64,000 bases of DNA from Deltaproteobacteria bacterium (GTDB lineage: Bacteria; Myxococcota; B64-G9). The stretch is taken from the NCBI GenBank assembly GCA_019314375.1, contig JAFCZJ010000004.1, positions 19,903-83,902 of the forward strand, in the 5' to 3' direction. Position 1 is the first letter of the stretch. Every line of letters starts with the position of its first letter. Shown one piece after another: positions 26,731 to 36,252 of the stretch. The notes beneath the pieces were generated by a model. That model had not been told where the DNA came from, ran no database searches, and was given only the letters and a program-made list of their open reading frames with translations. Made by a program: the position numbers and the translations under genes.

Positions 26731-29700
26731 CTACTCCGGCGGACAGACTGATACGTAGCGGATGGCGTAAGACTTTTTGCCGGAGCTGTCACACTCACAG
26801 GTACTCATGTCGTCTGGGTCGTCGCAGACGACGTGGCAGTTGCCGATGTAGTTGAAGACGGCACCAAATCGTTTGTCGCCGCCGGGATCCACCAGATAGA
26901 GCGCGTCGGTGACCAGAATGTCTCCACCCTCGTACCATTCTTCCTGAGAGATGACCGTGGTCGGCTTACGCCCCAGCAGGTTGCCGTTGGTGTCCATGGC
27001 TCGGAACATCAGACCCTGGTCGTTCGGGGACTGGCCTCGCTCGATCCAGAACACGCCCAGCATGTCGTCGTCCGGGTTGTAGGCTGCGGCACCACCATAA
27101 GCATCGTGGCGGCAATGGGAATTCTGTTCACAGCCAGTTCGGAGGAAGGCGAATTCGCATTCGCCCTCGACGCAGGCACTGTAGTCCGTGGCCATGCTTG
27201 CTTGGAAGGGGCCCTTTTGCACTGCGGAGCCACTCGAGTTGAGTAAGACGGTGTAGACTTCCCGGTTGCCGCCATTCTTGATGGCGTCGAAGGTGATGAT
27301 GAAATTGCTGGCGGCTCGGTCCAGTGTGGGGTTGGACGCATCCGAGAAAGGCCCGGTGATGCTGTATTTTTGATTGGTCACAAGCCAGTCATGCCATAAA
27401 TCCCAAAAGCCAAACCATGTCCACCAATGGTTCCAGTGGGTGTTCATCTCATAATGCAACTGCGCCACCCGAATAACGCGGTGGGGGGCGCTTCCTTCAC
27501 TCCAGACCACAACGAATTCCGATGCCCCGTCACCTTCGATTTGGATGTCACGGGGGTTCGATGCGCTGGTGACCTCATGCCAGAAGAAGTGGTTGGGGTC
27601 GTCCCAACAGGGGTCTTCATTCCAGCCACCGCTGCATGTGCGACTCGGGCCGCAGTCTGCGGTTTCCAGGCATTGTACATCGGGGCAATAACCGCCAACG
27701 GCTCCGCATGGTTCTCCGTCAGGGCAGCGAGGGCTGATGCAGGACATGCCGCCTGTACAATCAGCGGTCGCCCAGCAGGAGCCGCCTACGCAGACGCCTC
27801 CTGAACAGCTGCCTGTGGAGCAGGGGTTTTCTGCATCACAGGCAGCGCCACGGCAGGTGCCTGGATCGCAACTGGCACCGTCGGGGCAGAGCCGAGGGTT
27901 GTTGCAGGACATGCCACTGAGGCAAGTGCCGTGCTCCCAACAATCGTCGCCAACGCAGACGCTGCTCGAACAAACGGTGCCGGTGGGGCAGGGGGTTTCT
28001 GCGTTACAGAACAGACCTCTGCATGTGCCGGGGTAGCAGCTATAGTCCGAGCAATCTCCGTAGGTGACCTCGGTGGGGTAGTCGTTCGGATCGGCATCCC
28101 AGGAACCATAACAAGAGTTCCAGGAGCGAATGTCGCCTGTGGCGTCCAAGGGCGCAGCCATGATGCGGTTGTAGTAACCCCAAACCAGGAGGAAGCCACC
28201 ATCGGCCTTGGCCAAATTGGGATAGTCTCGGTTGGCTTGACACCAGCCGAACCAGGAGTGCCAGCCCCAGTCATCGCAACTGTTCAAGGGGTTGTGGAGG
28301 CCTCCCGTGTAGCCGGTGGTACCCACCGTGCGGAAGAAGATGCCGCCATTTTGGCTGTATACCACCCCGAAGACGTTGCGATCCGAATCCCAGGTCAGGT
28401 CCGGATGGATGGCGTCGGTCCAATACCAGGTATTGGTGTCACGCCAGGAGATGCGGATGTCTTCATCATCTTCCAGGCCGCCTGGGCAAGTGGCGCCCTC
28501 CGGGCAGTCTTGGCGCGTCATGCACGAGTCCTTCTGACAGGCATAGTCGGTGGGGCAGTCGTCGGCGTTGCCGCAAGAGGGGAGGATGCAGTTGGCACCG
28601 CTGCTGCAAGGTGAACCCTCGGAGCAACCCGTGGAGTAGCAGACCTGGCTGCTGGGGCAATCCGAGTTGAGGGCGCAGTTGCTTTTGCAGGTGGGGGGGT
28701 CGTCGGATCTATCGCAGGTCTGACCGCTTGGGCAGGCACCCCAGGGGGTGCAAGGTTGTCCACTGCAGTTGCCGTCGTCGCAATAACCACCCATGCAGTA
28801 GCCTGTGGAGCAAGTGCCGTCATGTTCACAAGAACAGGTGGAGAAGTCGTTGGGATCAGTACAGGTAAAGCGGCACTGTCCATTCACGTCCAGGTCTGGG
28901 CCGGCCTTGTGGGTCACCCAGTCGTAGAAGACTTTTTTGACGTTTTCGCCGCCATCGTCCGAGTCCCGGTTGTCTTCCCAGACGAAGCCGATGCTCATGC
29001 TGTTGCCGGCCCTTGCCATGCGGGCATTGGAGCGGTTTACGTCCTCGGCCGTGATGTTTCCGTGCAGCATGGTGCATTCGCAGCCATTGTCGATGTCGCC
29101 ATCCACATCCAGGAATGGCCAGCTGCATTTGACGATTTCGCATTCATCGTATTTGCAGCGGATGGTCATGGCACCAGGCGGTACCTCGTCCACGGGGCAA
29201 TCGCCAGCGCAAGATTGGCAGCTGAATAATACACAGCCGATCGAGCCGCATGTTTCTCCATCGCCGCAGTCGCCATCCGTTTCGCAATCCTGGCCGGTGG
29301 GGTTTTCCATGCACCAGCACATGAGATCCGCCACATCGCAGGTGTTGCCGCAATTGCCCCCGAGGCAGATGTCGCCGGACGGGCAACTGTGATTGCAAAC
29401 GCCGCAGTGGTTGACGTCGGAAGAGGTGTCCACGCAGGCCCCGGAGCAGTTCTCCAGGTCGTCGCTGCATTCTTCATCGCAGGAGCCCTGGTTGCAAACC
29501 AGGTCACTGGGGCAGCTGTTGTTGCACTCGCCGCAGTTCTGGGGATCCTGGTCGGTGTTGACGCAGGTGTTGTTGCAGGCGGTGAGGTCGTCAGGACAGT
29601 CGCTGCCGCAGCTGCCGTTCACGCAGACCATTTCGCCCGGGCAGGTCTCGCCGCATTCTCCGCAGTTGTTGGGATCGCTGGATGTGTCGACACAGCCACC

Positions 29701-32307
29701 GGCGCAAGCTTGTTCGCCGTAACCGCATTCATCCACACAGGCACCACCGGAGCAAACCTGACCCTCCCAGCAGTGTTCGTTGCATCCGCCGCAGTTGGAT
29801 GGACTGGAGTCCAGTGAGACACAGGCCCCGTCACATTCCACCAGGTTGCCGCTGCATTCCAGATCGCAGCGGCCGTTGTTGCAGACCGTGCCGGCGGCAC
29901 AGGAGTTGCCGCAGGTGCCACAGTTGCCCGGATCGCTGTTGGTGTCCACGCAGGAGCCGGAGCAGCTGGCGTAGCCGGGTTCGCATTCGTAGACACAGGT
30001 GCCGCGCTGGCAGGCCATGCCCGGGGTGCAGGAACGACCGCAGCCGCCACAGTGATTGGGATCATCGAAGATATCCACGCATTCGCTGCCACATTGTTCC
30101 ATGCTATCCGCGCAGGTCTGTTGACATGTCCCATCCACGCAGCTTTCGTTGGCGGCGCAGAATTCGTGGCATGTACCGCAGTGCCTGGAGTCATGCTGCA
30201 AGTCCACGCAGTAGCGATCGCAGTTGGTGAGACCGCCCTGGCAGTCGTCCATGCAGGTGCCGCTGGAACAGACCTGGGTGCCTGGGCATTCGTGGCCACA
30301 AGAGCCGCAGTTGTAGGGATCGTTGCTTACATCCATGCAAGAGCCGCCACAGGAGACGTTGTCGCCCAGGCAGTCGTTCATGCAGACGCCGCCATCGCAA
30401 ACCAAACCAGCGTCGCAGCGGTTCATGCAGGCGCCGCAGTTGTTGATGTCGGACACCGGACTGACGCAGCCGCCGCCGCAATCCACTTCGCCGCCGACGC
30501 AACCCGTACTGCACATGCCATGGCTGCATACCAGGGACGCCGGGCAGGAGTTGCCGCAGGTGCCGCAATGCAATGGGTGGGAGCCCAAGTCCACGCACTG
30601 ATCAAAACAGGCTTCTGTTCCCGATGGGCATTCGGCCATGCAGTCGCCGCCACCGCAGACGAGGCCCGAGGGGCAGGTCACGTTGCATCCGCCGCAGTTG
30701 TCCGGATCCGACATGACATAGGCGCAGCCATCATCGCAGGTGACCGTGCCTTCCGGGCAAGGACCCAGCTCACAGTCGCCGCGCAAGCAAACCTCGCCGC
30801 CTGGGCAGGTGACTCCACAAGCGCCACAGTTGTTACTATCCACCATGGGATCGGAGCAGTCGCTTTCGCAGCATTGCTTCAGCGGCCGGCAGTAATTGTC
30901 GCAGTCGCCGCAGTGGCCTACGTTGCTGGACAGATCAAAACAGCTTCCATCACAGTCGATGAGTCCATCGGCGCAGTTGGTGCCGCAGATGCCGCCGGTG
31001 CACACTTCCGCGATATCGCAGTCAATGGAGCACTCGCCGCAGTTTTCATGATCGCCGTCGGTGAAGACGCAGTCGCCGATGCATTCTTCGGCACCCGGCG
31101 GGCAACCATTGTCGCCTCCACCCGCATCGAAGCAAATGCCCAAGTGACAATTCTCGCCCGGATCGCAGGGCTGGCCACATCCGCCGCAATGCTCGAAGTC
31201 GCCGGCGGGATCGGCGCAGGTGCCGCCGCAGTCGATTTGCCAACTGGGGCATGCGTCGCCGCAGGTGCCATCGCTACAAGTGGAGCCATCGGGGCAGGCT
31301 TGCTCGCAAGAACCGCAGTAATCTCGATGATTGCTGGTGTCCACGCAGTGGCCGCCGCAGTCTTCCGTGCCGGTCGGGCATTCCGTCCAGCACTCGCCGT
31401 GGAAACAGCCCAGGGCCCCACAGGAGTTCCCACAGGCGCCGCAGTGAGAAGGATCGCTCATGATGTCGACGCAGCGTTGGCCGCAGGCCTCGGTGCCTTC
31501 AGGGCATTCGCTTACGCAGGCGCCGCGTCCGCAGAACATGTTGTCGGCGCAGGTGTTGTCACAGGCACCGCAGTTGTCAGGATCGGATTGCAGATCCACG
31601 CAGGCCCTGTCGCAGTTGGTCAGACCTGGGTCACAACCAGCAGCGCAAGCGGTGCGGTTGCAGACCTGTGCCGGATCACAGCCATTGTCACAGTCACCAC
31701 AGTGGTCGGGATCGCTGAAGGTGTCCGCGAGCTCGCCGCTGCAACAAGAAACACCGGGATCGCCGGCCACACCGCATTCGCCGCAATTGCTGGGATCGTA
31801 TTGCAGATCGACGCAGCTTCCGTCACAACAGGCCTGGCCTGGGTCGCAGGCATGGCCGCAGCCGCCGCAATGATCGGTGCTGCTGTTCAGATCCACGCAT
31901 TCGCCCGAGCAGTTGAATTGGCCGGAGGGGCAGGAATCGCCACAGACGCCCCCGTAGCACTGTTCACCCTCCCCACAGGCTTGGTCACAACCGCCGCAGT
32001 GGTTCGGATCCATGTCGGTCCAAACACATTGTTGACCGCATTTTTCCATGCCACCAGGGCAGGCATCCAGGCAGGTGCCCTGATAGCACGCTTGAGTCGA
32101 GTCGCATGGGTGGTCGCATTCCCCGCAGTGCAGGGGATCGATTTCCGTGTTTACACAGTCGTTGGCACAGAGGGTCAATCCCTCATCGCAGATGACTTCA
32201 TCCTCGCATGAACCGCAGGAAGACGACATCCCAGCCGCGAACAAGAAGCCCAGCCAGAGAGGAAGACCTAACTTACCGCCCCAACTCATCAATTTTATCA
32301 TCGCCAT
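26731..32307 (-). CDS. Giant cysteine-repeat surface protein
   Basis: A protein of 1858 residues from ATG 32307. An N-terminal hydrophobic stretch (LGLPLWLGFLFAAGMSSSC) is a secretion signal, possibly of lipoprotein type though the lipobox is weak. Residues about 35-1010 hold about two dozen units of about 43 residues with the pattern C-x5-C-x3-CVD-x3-DP-x2-CG-x2-C-x3-C-x5-C-x2-G-x-C. Such arrays are common in predicted extracellular proteins of myxobacteria and are probably disulfide-rich. The second half mixes short Cys knots (CSTGYCMGGYC, CPSGQTC) with a beta-rich region having WEDNRDSDDG and FVVVWSEGSAPHR, suggestive of a propeller. Function unknown; an adhesin or surface-coat role is inferred. 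The stop is 3 nt from the proposed smr start. Confidence 0.8.
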   Translation of the reverse strand: MAMIKLMSWGGKLGLPLWLGFLFAAGMSSSCGSCEDEVICDEGLTLCANDCVNTEIDPLHCGECDHPCDSTQACYQGTCLDACPGGMEKCGQQCVWTDMDPNHCGGCDQACGEGEQCYGGVCGDSCPSGQFNCSGECVDLNSSTDHCGGCGHACDPGQACCDGSCVDLQYDPSNCGECGVAGDPGVSCCSGELADTFSDPDHCGDCDNGCDPAQVCNRTACAAGCDPGLTNCDRACVDLQSDPDNCGACDNTCADNMFCGRGACVSECPEGTEACGQRCVDIMSDPSHCGACGNSCGALGCFHGECWTECPTGTEDCGGHCVDTSNHRDYCGSCEQACPDGSTCSDGTCGDACPSWQIDCGGTCADPAGDFEHCGGCGQPCDPGENCHLGICFDAGGGDNGCPPGAEECIGDCVFTDGDHENCGECSIDCDIAEVCTGGICGTNCADGLIDCDGSCFDLSSNVGHCGDCDNYCRPLKQCCESDCSDPMVDSNNCGACGVTCPGGEVCLRGDCELGPCPEGTVTCDDGCAYVMSDPDNCGGCNVTCPSGLVCGGGDCMAECPSGTEACFDQCVDLGSHPLHCGTCGNSCPASLVCSHGMCSTGCVGGEVDCGGGCVSPVSDINNCGACMNRCDAGLVCDGGVCMNDCLGDNVSCGGSCMDVSNDPYNCGSCGHECPGTQVCSSGTCMDDCQGGLTNCDRYCVDLQHDSRHCGTCHEFCAANESCVDGTCQQTCADSMEQCGSECVDIFDDPNHCGGCGRSCTPGMACQRGTCVYECEPGYASCSGSCVDTNSDPGNCGTCGNSCAAGTVCNNGRCDLECSGNLVECDGACVSLDSSPSNCGGCNEHCWEGQVCSGGACVDECGYGEQACAGGCVDTSSDPNNCGECGETCPGEMVCVNGSCGSDCPDDLTACNNTCVNTDQDPQNCGECNNSCPSDLVCNQGSCDEECSDDLENCSGACVDTSSDVNHCGVCNHSCPSGDICLGGNCGNTCDVADLMCWCMENPTGQDCETDGDCGDGETCGSIGCVLFSCQSCAGDCPVDEVPPGAMTIRCKYDECEIVKCSWPFLDVDGDIDNGCECTMLHGNITAEDVNRSNARMARAGNSMSIGFVWEDNRDSDDGGENVKKVFYDWVTHKAGPDLDVNGQCRFTCTDPNDFSTCSCEHDGTCSTGYCMGGYCDDGNCSGQPCTPWGACPSGQTCDRSDDPPTCKSNCALNSDCPSSQVCYSTGCSEGSPCSSGANCILPSCGNADDCPTDYACQKDSCMTRQDCPEGATCPGGLEDDEDIRISWRDTNTWYWTDAIHPDLTWDSDRNVFGVVYSQNGGIFFRTVGTTGYTGGLHNPLNSCDDWGWHSWFGWCQANRDYPNLAKADGGFLLVWGYYNRIMAAPLDATGDIRSWNSCYGSWDADPNDYPTEVTYGDCSDYSCYPGTCRGLFCNAETPCPTGTVCSSSVCVGDDCWEHGTCLSGMSCNNPRLCPDGASCDPGTCRGAACDAENPCSTGSCSGGVCVGGSCWATADCTGGMSCISPRCPDGEPCGAVGGYCPDVQCLETADCGPSRTCSGGWNEDPCWDDPNHFFWHEVTSASNPRDIQIEGDGASEFVVVWSEGSAPHRVIRVAQLHYEMNTHWNHWWTWFGFWDLWHDWLVTNQKYSITGPFSDASNPTLDRAASNFIITFDAIKNGGNREVYTVLLNSSGSAVQKGPFQASMATDYSACVEGECEFAFLRTGCEQNSHCRHDAYGGAAAYNPDDDMLGVFWIERGQSPNDQGLMFRAMDTNGNLLGRKPTTVISQEEWYEGGDILVTDALYLVDPGGDKRFGAVFNYIGNCHVVCDDPDDMSTCECDSSGKKSYAIRYVSVCPPE

Positions 32308-32439
32308 GGCACCACCCAAGGGTTTGGATTATCGTCCAATCATAGCTGAACGAGGCCCGATTCGCAATCGGTCAAGTGGACTCCATAAGCGGGGCGTTCA
32401 CTTGCTTTATCTACCAGAAAAACAAAGAAAAAGATTGGC

Positions 32440-34149
32440 TCAATGGACTTGATCCAGAGCGGTGGATGAGGGGTTGAAAAGCTCTGCCGAAAGCAGCAAA
32501 TCCGTGCCATCGCTGCCGCCAGTCAAAAGAACCGTGCCATCCTGGAGCAAGGTGGCGCTGTGGCCTGCCCGCGGTGCATCCATTCGGGCGGGTTGATTGT
32601 CTCGCCAGCGCAGACTAAAGGTTTCGGCCTCGTCGTCCCACCACTCCGCGTCCCGGATGGCCTGATAACGCAGGGGGGCTGCCGGGTCCTCCAGGCTGAA
32701 GCCCCCGGCCACCAGGGCGTGTCCTGCGTTGTCGACCACGGTGCAGCTATGAAAGACTCGTCCATCCGCCAAGATGTCGTTCTCGCCGAAGACGGTCAAA
32801 GACTCAAGTCGCAGGTCGGCCACGGCGGTGACCGCGAGTGGTTTGGGCAGGAAGGGTTCGTCTAATGAGTTGAATCGGCCTGGGTAGATACCGCCCGTGA
32901 TCAGTACGCGTCCTGGGTTGATCCGGACGCCGCAGGCATGCATGACGGGCAGGCCTTCGCCCACCACCTCCCGCACGAAACGTGGCACCGTACTCAAGAG
33001 GTTGCCGGCCTGGAAGACCAGCCGCTCGGCGTAATCGCCCGGATCGAACCAGTCCTGAGACAGCCGACCGCCAATGAGCAAGCCCTCCGCTGGTTCGGCG
33101 TCAGGCGAAGTAAAGGCCACCACCATGGGTGCACGTCGGGCTTGCTCCATGGGATTTTCGATTTTGACGATGTCCACCCGGGAACCACCCACGGTGATGA
33201 GCAGCGCCCGATTGATGGGTTCTCCGTCGGCATTTTCGCCACCCACCAGCAGGAATTGATCGTCGGCGGCGGGCATCATGCCCGCGAAAACGGTTGGGTC
33301 GATGTCGACGACCTGGGTGGACTGACTGGCCGGATTGTAAATTTCGATCGTGCTGGCCGCCAGGCCTGGCACCACACAACGCAACGGGGAGCCGGGTTGA
33401 TCCGAATCGACGAAGTCACTCTGCAGGCTGGCCACCTCACAGCCGCCCATCAGCAGCACGCGGCCATCTTGTAGTACGGCGGCCTGGTGCAGGCCTCGAG
33501 GATGGGTCAAGCCCGTATTCAACTGCTCGAATGTGCCGCTGGTGGGATCGTAGATTTCTACGGTGTTGGTGGCTTGCAGCTCGCGGCAGGCCAGATCGCA
33601 GCGGGTGCCCTCGGCGTGGGCGTCGAAGCCGCCCGCGATCAGCACGCGGCCATCGGGCAGGAGCGTTCCGCTATGGAAGATGCGCGCCACGGTGGGATCA
33701 CCCACCGTGGTGGTGAAATCGCTGCAGCGACTCAACATCATCTCCACCCGGGTGGTGCCCTGATGTTTGATTTCTACCTCGGTGGCCCGACCGCACCATC
33801 GCACCGCTTCATCCGCCGCCATGTAACCCTGGAAGGTGACGATGCGCCTGGTGCCGGCGGGGATGTCCCCGAGGCTGTATGAACGATCGGCTTCCAGCTC
33901 GTCAAAGGTACGGCATTTGACCAGCTCCCCCTCCGCCTTCAGCACACACAGCCTGAAGGTGTCGATGTCCGTAGGCGGGCTGCCCGGTTCGTTGGGCATG
34001 CCTTGTGGATTCAGGGCCTGGCGGGCCACGGTCAGGTCGATAAGCAGCCCGTCCGGCTCTAATGGAGCGCAGGTCGCAAGGCTCGTCGCCACGAACAAGG
34101 TAGCCAGCATCAGACCAAACAGCCTCTTTATCCAAGTTTTGTTCTTCAT
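32440..34149 (-). CDS. Kelch-repeat lipoprotein
   Basis: A protein of 569 residues. The signal peptide ends in a good lipobox, SLATC, so it should be anchored in the outer or inner membrane. Residues about 30-140 form a beta-rich domain seen before kelch repeats in other deltaproteobacterial lipoproteins. From about 150 on there are kelch units with paired Gly and spaced Tyr/Trp (HSGTLLPDGRVLIAGGFD, HSATLLQDGTVLLTGGSDG), enough for a beta propeller. Kelch propellers bind proteins or sugars. The gene is 132 nt upstream of the Cys-repeat gene on the same strand. It is divergent from imuA, with the LexA-like site in the shared 112-nt gap. Confidence 0.82.
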   Translation of the reverse strand: MKNKTWIKRLFGLMLATLFVATSLATCAPLEPDGLLIDLTVARQALNPQGMPNEPGSPPTDIDTFRLCVLKAEGELVKCRTFDELEADRSYSLGDIPAGTRRIVTFQGYMAADEAVRWCGRATEVEIKHQGTTRVEMMLSRCSDFTTTVGDPTVARIFHSGTLLPDGRVLIAGGFDAHAEGTRCDLACRELQATNTVEIYDPTSGTFEQLNTGLTHPRGLHQAAVLQDGRVLLMGGCEVASLQSDFVDSDQPGSPLRCVVPGLAASTIEIYNPASQSTQVVDIDPTVFAGMMPAADDQFLLVGGENADGEPINRALLITVGGSRVDIVKIENPMEQARRAPMVVAFTSPDAEPAEGLLIGGRLSQDWFDPGDYAERLVFQAGNLLSTVPRFVREVVGEGLPVMHACGVRINPGRVLITGGIYPGRFNSLDEPFLPKPLAVTAVADLRLESLTVFGENDILADGRVFHSCTVVDNAGHALVAGGFSLEDPAAPLRYQAIRDAEWWDDEAETFSLRWRDNQPARMDAPRAGHSATLLQDGTVLLTGGSDGTDLLLSAELFNPSSTALDQVH

Positions 34150-34233
34150 AAGTAAGGGATTTTACAGCTTGTTGCGCCATGCGTCAACGAGTATGGCCGC
34201 TTCATCAGCCGTGTCCTGGATGGGGCTTGAATG

Positions 34234-34249
34234 CTGTACGCATGTTCAG
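34234..34249. promoter_or_regulatory. LexA-like SOS box upstream of imuA-imuB
   Basis: CTGTACGCATGTTCAG lies 12 nt before the imuA ATG. It resembles the asymmetric LexA motif I recall for Myxococcus (CTRHAMRYBYGTTCAG), with one mismatch in the central part. A near-identical 16-mer precedes dnaE2 at 40432-40447; the two differ only at the two bases after CTGTACG. Placement at both SOS mutagenesis loci supports the call. Confidence 0.75.
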
Positions 34250-34261
34250 TACCCTGGGTGG

Positions 34262-34927
34262 ATGATGGTGGCGACGATTTCCGAGTTGATGGCGGAGCTG
34301 AAGCGGCAGAAGGTGGCACCCGAGCGGCTGCGCGATTTGCGTCCCGCTGTGGAGGTGGAGCTGGAGCAATCCGCGGCGTATGTGTCGAGTGGGCTTGCGG
34401 ACCTGGATCGAATCAGCGGTGGTGGTTGGCCTGTTGGGGCTTTGAGTGAGCTGGTTGTGTCGACTGGCGGTGGCGCTGCATTGCTGCACGCCGCTTTGCG
34501 TGCAGCCGCTGCACGGGGGGAGTCCATCGTTTTGATCGATCCCTTTCAGGGCCTGGATCCCTTGGCCGCGACGGCTGCTGGTGTGTCGCTCGATCGCTTG
34601 CTTTGGGTACGCCCGGCAGGGACGAAAAGCGCGGCCCGAGCGGTTGAATTGCTGCTTAGGGCGGGTGGTTTCTCTTTGGTGGTGCTGGATTTGCAGCACT
34701 TGTGGAAGCCGCCGCGGCGTCGTGCGCGTGACTTGAGCACTTCGGTTTGGTTGCGTTTGGGGCGGCGGGCCCGCGAGAGCAAAACCGTGGTGCTGGTGTT
34801 CGTTTCCTCGCCGCAGGTCACGGCACCGGTTCTGTCCATTCAGATCGATTACGCGCTTCGCTGGTCGGGAGCGATACCCCGGCTGAAGCTGCGTTTTGTC
34901 TTGCGCCGAGGTGGCCGGCGTGACTGA
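34262..34927 (+). CDS. imuA: ImuA, SOS mutagenesis RecA-like accessory protein
   Basis: ImuA works with ImuB and DnaE2 in damage-induced mutagenesis. The 221-residue protein has the RecA-like layout of the family: YVSSGLADLDRISGGGWPVGALSEL, then a loop where Walker A should be (VVSTGGGAALLHA), a beta strand with Asp (IVLIDP) and LVVLDLQHLW as Walker B-like strand. The loop has no GK[ST], so ATP binding is doubtful. The start is the first of two ATG codons just after the LexA-like box. It overlaps imuB by 8 nt. Identification depends on fold features together with the imuB and dnaE2 context. Confidence 0.82.
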   Translation: MMVATISELMAELKRQKVAPERLRDLRPAVEVELEQSAAYVSSGLADLDRISGGGWPVGALSELVVSTGGGAALLHAALRAAAARGESIVLIDPFQGLDPLAATAAGVSLDRLLWVRPAGTKSAARAVELLLRAGGFSLVVLDLQHLWKPPRRRARDLSTSVWLRLGRRARESKTVVLVFVSSPQVTAPVLSIQIDYALRWSGAIPRLKLRFVLRRGGRRD

Positions 34928-36224
34928 GCGTTTGGTCTGTTTGCGTGTGCCGGATTTGGCCTTGGCGGCGCTGCCTTCCACCCAGACCGCCATTGAGAAT
35001 CTGGGGAGACGTTTTTCTCCCCGGGTGCGCATCTTGGCCGGTGGAGAGCTCTGTTTGGCTTTGGCTCCAAATCAAGGCAGACCCGAGCAGGTTTTGCATG
35101 CCGCTGAGCGTGCCGGTTTTTCGCTTTGCTTGGGCGTGGCGCAGGGGCCCACCCTGGCCTGGTTGGCCAGCAAAACGGCCGGCGCTGGAGAGGTGAGGGA
35201 GGTGCCGCTGGGCCGGGAGCGCGGTTTTTTGGCACCCTTATCCCTGGATTTGTTGGAGGGCTCGGGGTGGCTTGATTCGGCGCTGCGGGCGAGCTTGCGA
35301 CGTTTCGGTATCGAAGGGCTGGGGCAGTTGGCGGCCTTGCCTGCTCGAGGCCTGGAGCGACGATTGGGGCCGGCGGGCCTGCGCCTGTGGCGTCTGGCGC
35401 GCGGTGAGGACCGGGAAGCTTTCGTGGGTCAGAAGCTGGCGGAGCGCTTGAGTGAGGAATGTGAGGCGGACTGGGCCGTGGACCGCCTGCCCGCGCTGGA
35501 AACCCTGTGGCTCCCTTTGTTGGAGCGCCTGGTTGATCGCCTGGGCTTTCGTGGCTTGAACGCTCAGGCTTTGGATGTCCGCCTGGGTCTGGCGGGTGGC
35601 GGTTTGGACCAGCGACGAATCGCTTTGGCCAACCCCAGCCGGCGGGTGTCCATCTTTCGCGATTTGCTGCGCCGCGAGTTGGAGCGTCGCCCACCCTCGG
35701 CCCCGGTGGAGTCTTTGCGTATCGAGGCCGAGTCGGAACCGGTGCGGGTGCTCCAGGCCGATTTGTTTGCTTCAGGGCCTCCGCCTTCTCGCCGCTTGGA
35801 TGAGACCCTGGCTGCCCTGCAGGCATTAAGCGGTGAGCTGCGAGTGGGGCGGGTGAAGCCCTGCGATGGCCATCACCCGGATGCTTTCGAGATCGAGGGC
35901 TTTGCCCATCGATATACCTCGTCCCCGCCCGCGTTCTCTCCTCCATCCGTGGACCCCTCCGTATCTTTGCGGGCGCTGCGTCCACCTCGGCCGGTGCAGG
36001 TTCGTATCGACGATCGGGCTCGGCGACCCTTGCAGCTGCGAGGCGACGGACTGCATGGGCGGGTGCGGCGCGCGGTGGGCCCCTTTCGGCTGGACGCGGC
36101 CTGGTGGACGGCGACTCCGCTCAAGCGTGACTACTACGATGTGGAGCTGGAGGGTGGCGGTTTGTTCCGTCTGTATCGGGAAGGCGGAACGGGGGCCTGG
36201 TTTGTCGATGGAATCCTGGGTTGA
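34920..36224 (+). CDS. imuB: ImuB, Y-family polymerase-like mutagenesis factor
   Basis: ImuB resembles Y-family DNA polymerases but lacks their catalytic acids; it bridges the beta clamp, DnaE2 and ImuA. The 434-residue protein starts RLVCLRVPDLALAALP, where an active DinB would have DxDxFF-type acids, and none are present. It continues through the palm and fingers (AERAGFSLCLGVAQGPTLA) and a helix-hairpin-helix stretch, FGIEGLGQLAALPARGLERR. A clamp-binding motif, QADLF, is at residues 279-283. The GTG at 34920 follows GAGGTGG; GTG 34911 is an alternative. The tail is typical of the family (GPFRLDAAWWT, DYYDVELEGGGLFRLYRE). Confidence 0.9.
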   Translation: MTERLVCLRVPDLALAALPSTQTAIENLGRRFSPRVRILAGGELCLALAPNQGRPEQVLHAAERAGFSLCLGVAQGPTLAWLASKTAGAGEVREVPLGRERGFLAPLSLDLLEGSGWLDSALRASLRRFGIEGLGQLAALPARGLERRLGPAGLRLWRLARGEDREAFVGQKLAERLSEECEADWAVDRLPALETLWLPLLERLVDRLGFRGLNAQALDVRLGLAGGGLDQRRIALANPSRRVSIFRDLLRRELERRPPSAPVESLRIEAESEPVRVLQADLFASGPPPSRRLDETLAALQALSGELRVGRVKPCDGHHPDAFEIEGFAHRYTSSPPAFSPPSVDPSVSLRALRPPRPVQVRIDDRARRPLQLRGDGLHGRVRRAVGPFRLDAAWWTATPLKRDYYDVELEGGGLFRLYREGGTGAWFVDGILG

Positions 36225-36252
36225 ACGACGCGCCTGAGGTAGTCTTTGCTCC

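Noticed and set aside
30052..32211. A 719-codon open frame opposite the cysteine-repeat gene
   Set aside because: It is the antisense of codons for Cys/Gly/Asp repeats, shows only Ala/Val/Thr-rich low complexity, and has no start signal; the minus-strand protein has clear repeats and a secretion signal.
33836..34261. Longer N-terminus for imuA
   Set aside because: It would overlap the kelch lipoprotein signal peptide and run through the LexA-like box; the ATG at 34262 fits the family.
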